64,000 bases of DNA, taken from NCBI GenBank assembly GCA_030686995.1, contig CM060691.1, positions 94,134,743 through 94,198,742 of the forward strand, read 5' to 3'. The stretch is from Artemisia argyi (Eukaryota > Streptophyta > Magnoliopsida > Asterales > Asteraceae). The notes under the pieces are model-generated. The model did not search any database, was not told the origin of the DNA, and saw nothing but the letters and a program-made list of their open reading frames with translations. Position 1 is the stretch's first letter. Every line of letters starts with the position of its first letter. Made by a program: the position numbers and the translations under genes. This document shows positions 23,514 through 34,331 of the stretch, piece by piece.

Positions 23514-24546
23514 TAACCCTAATTTCTGCATTTGTCATACAACTTTTTCACACACAAAGTCAGATCGTTAGGAGCTTTTTAAAAGGCCATTCTACAGCAG
23601 CATACGGAGCATTTCTAAGGGAGATATCACGCCTACAACACCATAAGTTTTAGTTTTTCATATTTTCATTTACATTTCGTATTTTGGCTTTTGTAAACAT
23701 TAAATCGAGTGTTGAATTTAATATGATCGGCTAAGCACCTTTGGTGCTAGCCTAGTTAGGATTCTTATATTGTTGTGATTATGTTTTCGTATTTTTCATA
23801 TTGCTTCTAGTGTGTGCATGCTTAGTTTATCATAGATCCTTTAGTTGCAGTAGTCTAAAAGAACCGGTTATACCTGGTATGCAAGGAGAATTCACCATAG
23901 GACCCTCGCGTAGTTAGGTTGCGAGGAAATGGTTGGGATAGCAACTGGCCGTTCGCCTTGTGTGCAAATTGATCATAGGATTACTTTCCGGGTTGGATAG
24001 AGTTAAGTAGTTAGAGTATGGTATATGATCGTGACATTGGACCATAAGCATAAATCTAGCATGTAGTGGCACTTAATGACTCAAACCCATCTACTGTACG
24101 TCGACTTACTAGCAAGGGGTAGTGCCTTTGGTTCCCGGCAGGATTCGGGGGAGATAGGCTAGGGAATTTGACCATATGAACCTAGTGATATATTTCTGCC
24201 CCACTTCAAGCATGAGATTAGATTAATAGGAAACGTAATCATAAACAATATAGGATGATTAATTAGGCTAATACATTTCTCTCTTATTGCTCACAACCTT
24301 TACTTTCATTTCTACTTTGTTTATTTTTAGTAATTTAGTTTAATTAATCATTTCACCTTTCAAATCGGTTAAAATAGTGACACTAGAATTAGATAAAATC
24401 CAAACCACATAGCTCTTGGGACGATCTCGATTTTACCAAATACTAGTCTACACGTGACCAGATTCTCTGTCCGTTAGTGCAAATAGGTAGACCTTAGGTA
24501 ATCGAGTTAGTATAAATTTAAGACCTGGTCAGTAAAACCTGCATCA

Positions 24547-25178
24547 GAGTTCCATCAGGACGTACTTCGAAAGCTTTGTCCATTACTCGTAAGTTTTCAG
24601 ATATGAGATTTTCTTCTTTGAGTGCTTCGTTTTGGGCTTTGAGGATTTGTGAAGGTAAATTAGGATGAAGAGTTATAACTAATGATCTAACTCGAAGAGG
24701 TTTGATTCGTTCCTTTTAGCTTAAGGCATCTGCTACGAAATTAGCCTTTCCAGGGTAATAACGAATCTCACAATCGTAATCAGCAAGCAATTCTATCCAA
24801 CGTCGTTGTCTCATGTTCAACTCTTTTTGATCAAGAATATACTGAAGGCTTTTATGATCGGTGAATATCGTACATTTTGCGCCATACATATAGTGTCTCC
24901 ATATTCTAAGAGTGAACATGACTACTCCTAATTTATGATCGTGTGTGGTATAGTTTTTCTCATGAGTCTTGAGTTGTCGAGAAGCATGAGTAATGACTTT
25001 TTCTCTTTGCATCAACACAACTCGTAGACCTTGGTGAGATGCATCATAGTAAACAACAAAATTGTCGTTTCCTTCTGGTAATGCTAGAATCTAAGCTTCA
25101 CACAACTTCTTTTTCAATAATTTGAAAATTGACTCTTGGTCTTTTCCCCAGATGTACTTCTTGTTCTTCTGGGATAGT
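24547..25178 (-). pseudogene. K pol: RNase H and integrase linker, truncated
   Basis: The frame 25018-24716 shows the RNase H domain of Ty3/Gypsy pol: [14 protein letters not shown], then [20 protein letters not shown] (with the expected catalytic Asp in TDHKSL), and [13 protein letters not shown] at the end. After a stop the frame continues with [20 protein letters not shown] and [20 protein letters not shown], the linker before the integrase zinc finger. The homology ends at 24547 where LTR J begins. The 5' side (25019-25178) is the start of RNase H in a shifted frame with stops. Integrase and chromodomain are absent from the window. Confidence 0.85.
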
Positions 25179-26105
25179 TTAGTCAAAAGCTTTGCAATCT
25201 TTGAAAAACCTTCGATAGTAACCAGCGAGTCCTAAGAATTGGCGTATTTCTGTGGGTGTAGTAGGAGATATCCAATTCTTAACTACTTTGAATTTGGCGG
25301 GGTCAACATGAACTCCTTGATTATCAGTCATACGTCTGAAAAATTGCACGACGCTAATCCAAAAATCACGCTTAGAGAAGTTAGCATACAACTGCTCTTT
25401 CTTGAGTAATTTAAGGATTATTCTCAGATGATTGGCGTGATCTTCTTCGTTACGAGAGTAGATGAGAATATCATCGATAAGCACAATTACAAATTTATCC
25501 AAGTATAGTTTACACACACAGTTCATGAGGTCCATGAATACTGCAGGTGTGTTAGTTAAACCAAATGGAATCACTTGAAATTCATAGTGTCCGTATCTCG
25601 TTCTAAAAGCAGTCTTAGGAATATCTTCGTCCCTCACTCTCAGTTGATGATAACAAGATCGTAAGTCAATTTTTGAGTAAATGCTAAAACCTTGAAGTTG
25701 ATTGAATAAGTCATCAATCATGGGTAATGGGTAACGATTCTTTATGGTAAGTTTATTTAACCCCCGATAATCGATACACATTCTAAAAGATCTGTCTTTC
25801 TTCTTGACAAATAAGATAGGAGCTCCCCAAGGTGATGTACTTGGGCGAATGAAACCTCGGTTGACTAATTCTTGAAGTTGATAAGATAGTTCCTTCATCT
25901 CTGAAGGAGCTAATATGTACGGGTGTCGCTCCTGGAATCAAATCGATTTGGAATTCTACTTGACGAACAGGAGGAAGGCCAGGTAGATCTTCAGGAAAAC
26001 TTCTGGGAATTCTCTGACTATAGGGATATCTTGTACTCGTTTCTCGTCTGGCTTCTTCTCCATCACTTGAACTAAGAAAACTTTACAACCTCGGGATATT
26101 TAACT
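25179..26105 (-). pseudogene. K pol: reverse transcriptase
   Basis: The largest frame (25898-25179, 239 aa) is a Ty3/Gypsy reverse transcriptase. In order it shows [20 protein letters not shown], the [17 protein letters not shown] block, [40 protein letters not shown] and the catalytic box (here LIDDILIYS, the FxDD/YxDD equivalent). It ends in [19 protein letters not shown]. Upstream, 25899-26105 encodes the connecting [23 protein letters not shown] region in a broken frame. Differences from functional relatives include an altered stretch after KRDFWI and a stop before RNase H. It is the only reverse transcriptase in the window. Chromovirus assignment is by overall resemblance. Confidence 0.9.
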
Positions 26106-26504
26106 TTAAGTTTTGATACAGGAAACGAGATTTAGTCGGGTTCTACTTCGATCTCCTCGAATGATTAAAGTTTCACCGTTGATGGGAATATGAACAATCT
26201 TCTCATTACAGAGAATTTTGGCATGATACTTGGACAACCAATCCATACCAATGACAACGTTGAAACAACTAAGTTTAATCGGCATGAGATCAATTTCGAA
26301 AGGTTGGTTTAACAAAGTCAGGGTACAACCCTGGATAACGGTGTTTGTACTAACTAAGTTTCCGTCGGCCATTTCAATATCGTAATAGGTATCTAAAGTA
26401 ATGGGTGGAGTATTAAGTTTAGAATAAAGAGATATAGATATGAAGCTTTTATCGGCTCTAGAATCAAATAATACTCTAGCTAGATGTTGATTTAGAAGGA
26501 ACAT
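26106..26504 (-). pseudogene. K pol: aspartic protease, mutated active site
   Basis: A 132-residue frame with the retropepsin-like layout of Asteraceae chromoviruses: [21 protein letters not shown]-like IEMADGNLV, and [16 protein letters not shown]. Relatives have DSGA at the active site; here the Gly is replaced by Arg (DSRA). The protease of this copy is therefore probably inactive even without the other breaks. Confidence 0.85.
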
Positions 26505-27662
26505 ACCCGTAACTACGTTCGGGTCTTGGTGAGCATTCCTATCTCAAAACATGTAGGCTCTCCCATGGCCACCATTGTTGTTCTTTTGGTACCGACTTGC
26601 ATAATTCCCTTTCTCTCCACAGGCATGAAAAGTAACTGTCACTGGTAGCCGATTGCTTCCAGTGGTTGGTCTCTGGTGTCTGTAGTATTTGGTCTGATGG
26701 CCTACCTTGTTGCAAGTATTACACTTAACAGTGCAAGGTCCTGTATGATGTAGAGCACATCTTCTACACAGTTGGAGATTTCCAACATACCTACTCTTCT
26801 CAACTAAAGTGGCAGCATAAACTCTCGTAGCTTATTGCCTTTGGTTCCATTGTTGGTAAGGATTTGCGGTACGGTTATTGGTGTTGGTGTTACGGTAATT
26901 TTTCTTATTGTTGAAATTTCTTATGTCATCAAACATTCATTTGTTATCACTAGGTCCTTGCACAGAGTTGTGCTTTGTTACTTGATCCATTAACCTTTGA
27001 GTGATGGCAATGGCTTCTTCTAAATTTTGAGGCTGAGAGGCAGTAACATTCCCTTCGATACTACAAGGCAATCCCCCGATGAAAACTTCCATTGTTTTCT
27101 TAGTACTTGCCACCATGGTAGGACATAAAGTTGCCAATTCCTGAAATCTCCTAATGTAAGTTTTGATATCATTCCCCTTCACAGTCAAGTTATAGAATTC
27201 ATCTTCCATCTTCTTAACTTCAGTTCGGGGACAATACTTCTTAATTAGGAGCTTTTTGAATTCAGTCCAGGTGATTTTATAAGCTTCCTCAATTCCTATA
27301 GGTTGAGTTCCACCAGGATAGAGCTTCTTCAGTAATAGTACCAGTAGCAAACTTGACTTTGCAGTCTTCAGTACATTTTCGAAGAGAGAATACTGATTCA
27401 CTTCGTTTGAACCATCGGATTAGTCCAACAACTCCTTCTGTACCTTTGAAATTGAAAGGTTGGCAGCTCATGAACTCTTTGTAGCTACTCTTTCTTGCTA
27501 GAGGAACTTCTCCCGATTTAGGGTTTCTATTTGCATTATCAGCATTAGCCATGTTAGGAGCTCGGGTTCTAGTGCTGCAACAATACTGTCAGCAACTAGT
27601 TGCCGGATGGCATCCTGAGTCATGACTAGAGCAGCAGATGTTGATGATCTCGTGGGAGCCAT
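26505..27662 (-). pseudogene. K gag with zinc-knuckle remnants
   Basis: The start MAPTRSSTSAALVMTQDAIR is at 27662. The gag domain continues through YKEFMSCQPFNFKGTEGVVG, LIRWFKRSESVFS, FATGTITEEALSWWN, then after a frameshift ITWTEFKKLLIKKYCPRTEV and TYIRRFQELATLCP to VFIGGLPCSIEGNV and ITQRLMDQ. Past a stop at 26937 come knuckle remnants, including CRRCALHHTGPC and CNTCNKVGHQTK(Y), where the last Cys is changed. At least two frameshifts and two stops break it. This is the Retrotrans_gag family typical of Asteraceae chromovirus-type elements. Confidence 0.85.
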
Positions 27663-28429
27663 TCTATCAACATTTACAAGATAATACAAGATATGAAGGA
27701 TATCACTAGTCGAACATAATGATAATTATGAAAATTCCGACATAGATATTTTATTTGATACAAGTTTTAACAAAGGAGTACATTGCATGATACAACGGAA
27801 AACTTTGAAATCTAAAACTTCTAGAGATGGATTTTCTAATAAGCATTGGATTCATCAGGTTCCTCGGGAGATAGTTCACCTCCTAATGGTCTTGGTATAA
27901 TCCATAATGAATTATCTTACTCTGCGAAGATAGATTCATCGAAGGAATAGTCTGGTGGTGTAGTTGGTCTACCCGGTGTGAAGATCCTATGGATGATGAT
28001 GGACTAACCGGTGATGAAGATCCTAGGGTTGATGATGGAGATTCAACATGAGTCTTAGTGTCTCTAGGTAATGTAGGTATAGTCACTTGATTAATATCTT
28101 AATTATAAATTTCAACCATGAGACCTAGGTATAAAGGCTCGGGATAACCTAGTGGTGAAAAATCCATAGTAATTCATGGGTTCACAAAGATATAGTATAT
28201 GAGAAATCGTAATAATGGACAAGGATAAACAGCCATGAAAATAGCAAGGTATGACGAAATCACACTTCTATTAATTCATAAACAACTTATCCATTTATCT
28301 TACATGGTGAAAATTTGACAAGTACCATTATTTCTCTTACACATCCCGTAACTAGACTTGGTACAAAAGCTGTAAATACTAAGGATTCTTGGCTAGTAAG
28401 TATGGTAGTCTGGTGTTGTTCATTTGTTA
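27663..28429 (-). other. K spacer between pre-gag ORF and gag
   Basis: No gene recognised. A Ser/Pro-rich frame at 27883-28086 (67 aa) is low complexity and is probably a decayed part of the leader coding region. Confidence 0.4.
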
Positions 28430-29102
28430 TTCTTGAGTTCACAGATTACATCTAGAAGACTCATTGTATCTGATCGATGACGAACTTGGATGTCCTCAAT
28501 GATCATTTCAAGAGTAGAAATCCTAACACGAGCAAGAAAAACTTCATCATCATGTCCTACTTATTTCTTCTGTAAGTCAGAAATCTGGGCACGAACTTCC
28601 TCTATTTCAGTCTCTAACCTATCAAAATCTCTTTGGATGACGACTCGACCCTTTCCAACACCGTAAATCTTATCTTCCACTTCCTCAATGCGCTTTAGAG
28701 GTACCATATCTAGGTGATTCAAAATCATTTCAATTTGTTCCTCATGCTATTCTAAAGGCGTCTTATGAGAACTATTTCCAGTCTCAAATACATAAGGTGG
28801 GGAGGGTGATGGAAAATGAGTTCTTTTACGAGGTGGTGAAACTATATCTGGAACATAGAAATCTTGGAAACAAAGAGTGATGATGATGGAATTGGAGATG
28901 AAGATGGAACAATAGGAATTTCACCATTATATGCTTGCATATAAGGGTCATCTGGGAAAGGTTCAATAGCTAGTGAAGCTAAAATATACTGAGCTAATTC
29001 TTCTGAAGAATTAGAATCAGAATCAGGAGAATAGTTTGGTGAACCCGGGACAGAGTTGGGACTATTTGATGAAGAAAAAGGAATTCTCATCATCGGTATC
29101 AT
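28430..29102 (-). pseudogene. Pre-gag ORF of K (Ser/Pro-rich, then coiled coil)
   Basis: The frame from 29102 (MIPMMRIPFSSSNSPNSVPG) encodes a Ser/Pro-rich acidic N-terminus with SEELAQYILASLAIEPFPDD. After a frameshift near 28860 it continues as YVPDIVSPPRKRTHFPSPSP, and then a heptad-like helical part around EEVEDKIYGVGKGRVVIQRD and DFDRLETEIEEVRAQISDL. Stops interrupt it. Comparable upstream ORFs with a Pro-rich head and coiled-coil tail precede gag in many Asteraceae gypsy elements (recalled, not searched). Its function is unknown; a role in particle assembly is only a guess. Confidence 0.55.
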
Positions 29103-29303
29103 ACAAGATGATTGGGTGATTGGAAGACATGGTTCTGTAATAACCCGATAGAAAATAACATAAGTACATATGTACTTATTATATCAATAACTCACGTTAT
29201 TGTTCTTTATATACTATTCGGGGAACGCAGTGGCACGGGGTATTTTCTCTAAAATAGAAAAGTAGTAATAGTTTAGCTATAAACCTTGTTTTCTATAACT
29301 GTA

Positions 29304-29316
29304 GCTCTGAATACCA
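29304..29316 (-). promoter_or_regulatory. Primer binding site of K
   Basis: The minus strand reads TGGTATTCAGAGC, the tRNA-Met type site TGGTATCAGAGC with one inserted T, 3 bp inside the 5' LTR. It fixes K as a minus-strand element. Confidence 0.75.
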
Positions 29317-29319
29317 ATC

Positions 29320-31436
29320 TATAACACCCCAATTTCACAGATAGAAGCGGAAGCAAATCTGGGGTATTAGTTTTTGATACACGGTCACAGTAATAGAAAA
29401 CGACTCAAAAAAGATGTTTTTAAAAGTTAAGTTATCATTTATTTATTTATCAGAGTTTTTACAACAAAAGAGAGATTTTTACAAACGGATGTCCCATAGA
29501 TACGTTTCAAAACATAAAGTAGATGAATGATAACAGGTTTGGATGTTCTCATGTCCAATGTCACTCCATGCCATAAGTCCGTAATATGCAGAGTTACCTG
29601 GGATAAACATGTTAAAAGGTCAACACGAAGGTTGACTAAAATCTATAGGTTCTTGTTGTAATAGTTCTAATACAAGTTTCAAGTGGGCCACATTGTTGCA
29701 CCTATAGTTAAAATAATATTATTGCATGTAAGCTCATGACACCCCACGTTAATATTTCCAAGTCCAATGATGGCCCTGCAGACCAATCAGTGACTAGAAG
29801 TAAGGTAACTTTCCAAGGTTAACCTCTTTGTTCTCAAATATAGTGCTAATTGGTACCCGGTAGGGGCACACCAATAGGAGTAGTCATGCTCCAGATAGAT
29901 CTATCCACCATATTTGCGTTCACTCATAAGTGGTTATGGTTCATGAAATTTATGTTATAGTGGTAGATAGTGGTACTTGTGCAATAATGAATCAAGATAA
30001 AAAAAAAAAAAAACTTGTATTCCAGTTTATAGCATGTATCCCCCTCACGGGTTTATGAAACATTCAAAGGATTTAAAAATGAGGCTATGAACTCATCTTA
30101 GTTCAGGGAAAGCTGATTGATGTTAAAAGTGACTTAGATAATAGACGGCTTTATCACGCAACCTGAGGTAATGTATGTCAAGTCTTAGTTGATTCGTTTA
30201 TGTTTCAAAACTTTATTTCATTAAGTTTGAAGTAAATGTTTCTTTGATTCATTAGATTATGGATATAATGTAACATTATTCGGGCTATCATAATTCAGAG
30301 GTCATGTAGTAAACGTTTGAGGAGCCAGGGCACTTTAACTCATAAACCCAACAAACTCGTCAAAACGTATACCCAAATGAAAACCCTCACATGAAATTCC
30401 CTAGTAATGTGATACGTTTGTAAGTTAAAAAAGATAGTATTTTAAGTTTCTTCAAAAGTTTGTCGATGATAGATTATGTTTACGTATATAACGTATTTGG
30501 AGTTTATGTGTGTTTTAATCGATAAATGAAAACGATTATTGTGTTAAGTTTATATAAAATCAAATCTTATAATATTATATTTTTATAATTTATATAAAAA
30601 TATTTCATTTTTACCTTTAAGTTTGCAAAGTGGCAAAATATACCCTTGATTTGTAAACTTTTACAAGTTTAGTCCTTTATATAATAAGTATATATATTAA
30701 ACCTTTAACTTTGAAACATGGAAAAATAGGTCCTTATAGTTATAATTTTAGAATAATGGCATAAATAACTTATATACTTGTTAATTTTAAAAAGTTACAA
30801 TATATACCCCTTGCATGGAAACGATTTACAAAACAAGTTCAAAATCCATGCAAAGTATATTTTTGGAATCCAAAAGAGTTTTGTAGCTTATGTCTTATTA
30901 GAATAGGCTAAAATAAGTAGCTTTTATGAGCTTAAAGCTTATGGAAAGGTTTCGTGATCTATAAAATCAAAACGAGTTCAATTTTAGGGTTTTAAAGGAA
31001 ACGTGTAGGTTTAAGGATTCAAGGCTCAAACAAGGGTTCACAGAGGATCTAATCAACCTTATAAGAGTTCTAAAACAAGAATATAGCTTATTGAACAACT
31101 GGAATGACTTACTAGATCGAGAATGAGTCGAATAGGGTTGTTATTGGTTCGTGTGGTTCTCTCGGCTAAAATGGAGCTTCAAGGCTTGATCTTCCTGGTT
31201 CTTTGGCTTATAAGGACTCTTATACTTCTCCTACTTCTGCTAGTGTAAAGTAAGAGCAAAGGTTTAAGGTGGAAACAAGTTTTTGGAATGAAATGAATGA
31301 AAGGGTGGTCGTGGCTATTTATAGGCTCGAAACCAACTTGGTGCCCAAGTTAACTTGGTGTGGTGGCCAAGGGTGGTGGGGAGGGTGACTCATAGCTGCT
31401 ATAGGGTAAGTCTTGAGGGCTAGGGGTGTAGCTAAG
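29320..31436 (-). mobile_element. 5' LTR of K, part 1 (interrupted by L)
   Basis: The plus-strand start TATAACACCCCAATTT is the complement of the LTR end GGGGTGTTATA. This LTR and the part at 39358-40175 sum to about 2.9 kb, homologous to the 3' LTR at 9840-12628. It contains ATGTATCCCCCTCAC, degenerate TAGTCCTT repeats (30600-30850) and a TATA-like box (31315-31323, complement TATAAATAG). Confidence 0.8.
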
Positions 31437-31770
31437 TGTAGGACCTTAAAACTATCAACTATATCAATAATATAGCACGTAAATGAAGTAAAGATGGTGA
31501 CTTGATTATATGTATGTGGCGTTAATATAGAGAAAGAGAGAATAAGATGAAGAGAACTTTTATTGAAAAGAGGCACACACAATACACACATAAGCACACA
31601 CCTCAAATGCCCTAAAAGGCTTTCTATGGGCTTTGTCTAATGGGATTAGTTTACATTTTCTAAAAAAGGCTTACATGATATACTTAATAAGTACCAAGTC
31701 CATAGCCTAATATTCTTAACTATTACAATACTTGTCGACTCAATAATGATCATCACTTTTAATGCTAACA
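31437..31770 (-). repeat. 3' LTR of L
   Basis: It begins (plus strand) TGTAGGACCTTAAAAC and ends TTTTAATGCTAACA. Compared with the 5' LTR it lacks a short segment around 39142-39180 of that copy. Confidence 0.9.
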
Positions 31771-31857
31771 ATTTCCCCCTAAGGGACGATCATTGAAATC
31801 TCCCTTTGCTTACATAAATGATCAACACTTCTAATGCTAACAATCTCCCCCTAAGGG
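31771..31857 (-). promoter_or_regulatory. Polypurine tract of L, duplicated
   Basis: The minus strand reads TTAGGGGGAAAT directly before the LTR. About 80 bp further in, the junction phrase recurs (TAATGCTAACAATCTCCCCCTAAGGG at about 31828-31855), so the LTR end plus tract has been duplicated in tandem. Confidence 0.75.
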
Positions 31858-31962
31858 TGATCATTGAGATCTATCTTTTGTGACCTTGATCTTTGATCTT
31901 TGAAGCTTGTTCTCTTTGATCTTTGAGTCTTGTTTTGTAATAGTTTTGCTAGGTCATTTGTT

Positions 31963-32319
31963 TCAATCATGCTTTGTGAACTTTGATAAATGTCTTTTCA
32001 GCGTTCTTTGTTCTTTGTTATGGTTGTGATTTGGTGTTGTCTGCCTTTCATCACTTCTGTGTCTGTGGTGGTTGTCTGCCATTCGAACATGCTCATACTT
32101 CTTTGAACTTTGAAATTCATACATCATTAGTTCCCTTTCTTTCACTTTGATCTTTGTCTCTTTACTTTGTAGATTCTTCTTTTTGGCGTAGAATCTTTCT
32201 TTGATCTTTATATTGCTTAGATCTTTGAGGAAGCTTTCATTGACTTTGTGACGTAAGTATGAACATGTGGAATCTATCATCATGGAGGTGATATGATGCT
32301 GCAAGTAAACAGTTAGCAA
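31963..32319 (-). CDS. Lys-rich hypothetical ORF of L
   Basis: A 118-residue frame in the 3' part of L. The middle (NIKIKERFYAKKKNLQSKET, then KIKVKERELMMYEF) is Lys/Glu-rich and could form a helix; the C-terminus is His/Arg-rich. I do not recognise it. It could be a leftover of a longer L protein or a chance frame. The surrounding 2 kb (32320-34331) has no coding signal that I can support. Confidence 0.2.
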   Translation of the reverse strand: MLTVYLQHHITSMMIDSTCSYLRHKVNESFLKDLSNIKIKERFYAKKKNLQSKETKIKVKERELMMYEFQSSKKYEHVRMADNHHRHRSDERQTTPNHNHNKEQRTLKRHLSKFTKHD

Positions 32320-33394
32320 TAAATCAACCGGTACTTACAGATAATGAATTAGAGATCGTCAACAGCATATTGTGAAGACTCCTTCTAACCCTTACCAAGG
32401 TCGTTCCCATTTGGGATACTCCCGAGGGAGCTTACGAGACCTACTAAGTAGCTCAACGAATGGGTGAGTCGCTGGGGATCACTCCACGACTGTAGACCGT
32501 TTGAAACCACCGCGAACACTAAGCGTAACCCAAAAGAAGTTACCGAAGTGACCTGCTGTCAAGGCTGTTTGATGTTGACCCTGGCAGGAATTTCCATTCA
32601 ATCACTGAGAATCACAAAAGTGAATTCTCTCATAAATGTTCTGGCATATTGCTAAGATCTGCGTAGGACTCTTAAGTTTACATCTGGCGTCCTTAATGAT
32701 GAACAACCAGTGTAGAAATATCATGTGTTCCTATGAGATCTTTTGATGAATCTCGGGGCTCTAGACTCGATAAGTGCACATTTGGTTTCCTATGCGGATA
32801 TTAGGGAGAGGTCTCCTATTTCAATATCAACCATCTCTAAGAGACAGGTTGATAGATTACACCGGTTCCCCATGAGAATGAAACAAACTCTTTTAAGAGA
32901 ACTTGAGTGGTTAAGAGGTTTAGTGCAGTGCATCACTGGGTCCATGACGTCTTTGTCTTTAATACCGGTATCACCTTAGTAACAACTAGTAGCATATGAA
33001 TTGAACCCGGTTTTTTCCCTAAGGTTGAACATATGGAGGGCTATTTCTTTTCACCCTTTTTCATAACTTTTCTTTTTAATTCTTCAACCCATTCTTTCCC
33101 CTTTCTCATTTACTCCTTTTTTCAATCATACCTAAGGATCATAGGACGGTTTTTCCTAACCTTAGTCACCTTATATCTTCATGACTATCCTATTATTGCC
33201 ATAAAACCATTCATATTAAAATCTCTGAAAGTGTTTATGATAATAAAACACATTGTTGTTGCCACTTTGAGAGTTTTGCAATTTTTGAAGGACTCCCCCT
33301 TCACATGTGCTCATGTGTTTACTAAGAAATTTGCACATGCAGGAGGAGTTTGCACTTTTTGAATTGATTGATTTTCAGTAAACATGACCGATTC

Positions 33395-33560
33395 GAGACA
33401 CGCTTACATCACTAGTTAGACAAGCTTGAAGTTATTACCCGTCCTAGTCAAATTCAAAGAAAATCTCTCGAGACGGTGCATTCTACTTAGATAAGTCCTA
33501 TTTGAGACACGCTTACATCACTAGTTAGACTAGCTTGAAGTTATTACCCGTCCAGGACAA
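33395..33560. repeat. Two-copy direct repeat inside L
   Basis: A block of about 57 bp beginning GAGACACGCTTACATCACTA occurs at 33395-33451 and 33504-33560, 109 bp apart, with one or two differences. Its role is unknown. Confidence 0.9.
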
Positions 33561-34331
33561 GTCTTTTCGATTACTGACACTTTTAGCTTCGTCAATTCAT
33601 TGGTACTTTTTGAGTCGAGCTCATTTGAGATTCAAGACGATCACATTTTAATCACATTTCTCCCCCTCAAAAATAGCATATCCATGGTATTTTTTATACC
33701 AATTGATTAAAACCTTTGTTTTTGGATAGCTTATGGGGAGAAGCGGATGTTTGATAATTCCGAATTTGTTTCTTTTGAGCATGACTCTTTGGAACATCTT
33801 TGTATTACTCCCCCTCAAAAGTAGAACATTTTGAGTAAATTTAAGCTTTTAAGGTTTTGAGGGAGTAATATCTTGAGCAACATCGTGAAAAGTTTTGAAA
33901 ACCTTTTGAAACATTTTTCAAAATTTTGCTCAAAAATTAAGAAGACTTTGATAAGTTTTTTGGTGAGAAGTCTTCTTATCTTTTAGGATTGTCGCACAGA
34001 CATGTACAACAGGGTCCTTTCTTTGAAAATCACGGGTTATACCCTGTTATGTATGCATAAGCCATAATGTTTTTAGGATAAGTGCTCAAAAAATATTTAA
34101 AACCTTTGTTTTGATTTAAGAACTTTCCTTTCTTTGAAGAACGAGTCCTTAGCTGAAATACTAAGAAGTCACTATGTTTTTGGATTAGACAACAACTTTT
34201 GGAACCCATTTAAGCACGGCGCCAATGGGTTTACCATATTTTGAAATCCATTTGAAAGTTGTGTCAATCCGAGACAAAGAAGTTGAATTCCAACGAGGAC
34301 TGAAAACCGGTGTTTCATTTTGAAATAAAGC

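Larger units (their letters stand above)
22917..24546 (+). mobile_element. LTR J, 3' LTR of Athila-like I/J (1630 bp)
   Basis: It starts TGATGACGTCAATTAATCC and ends GTAAAACCTGCATCA. It carries array 3, a TATA box at 23506 and a leader. Directly after its end, K pol sequence resumes on the minus strand, which shows that I/J inserted into K at the integrase linker. Confidence 0.85.

Noticed and set aside
33033..33362. 109-residue plus-strand hydrophobic frame as a membrane protein
   Set aside because: It is antisense to element L in an AT-rich non-coding part; hydrophobicity comes from T-rich codons.
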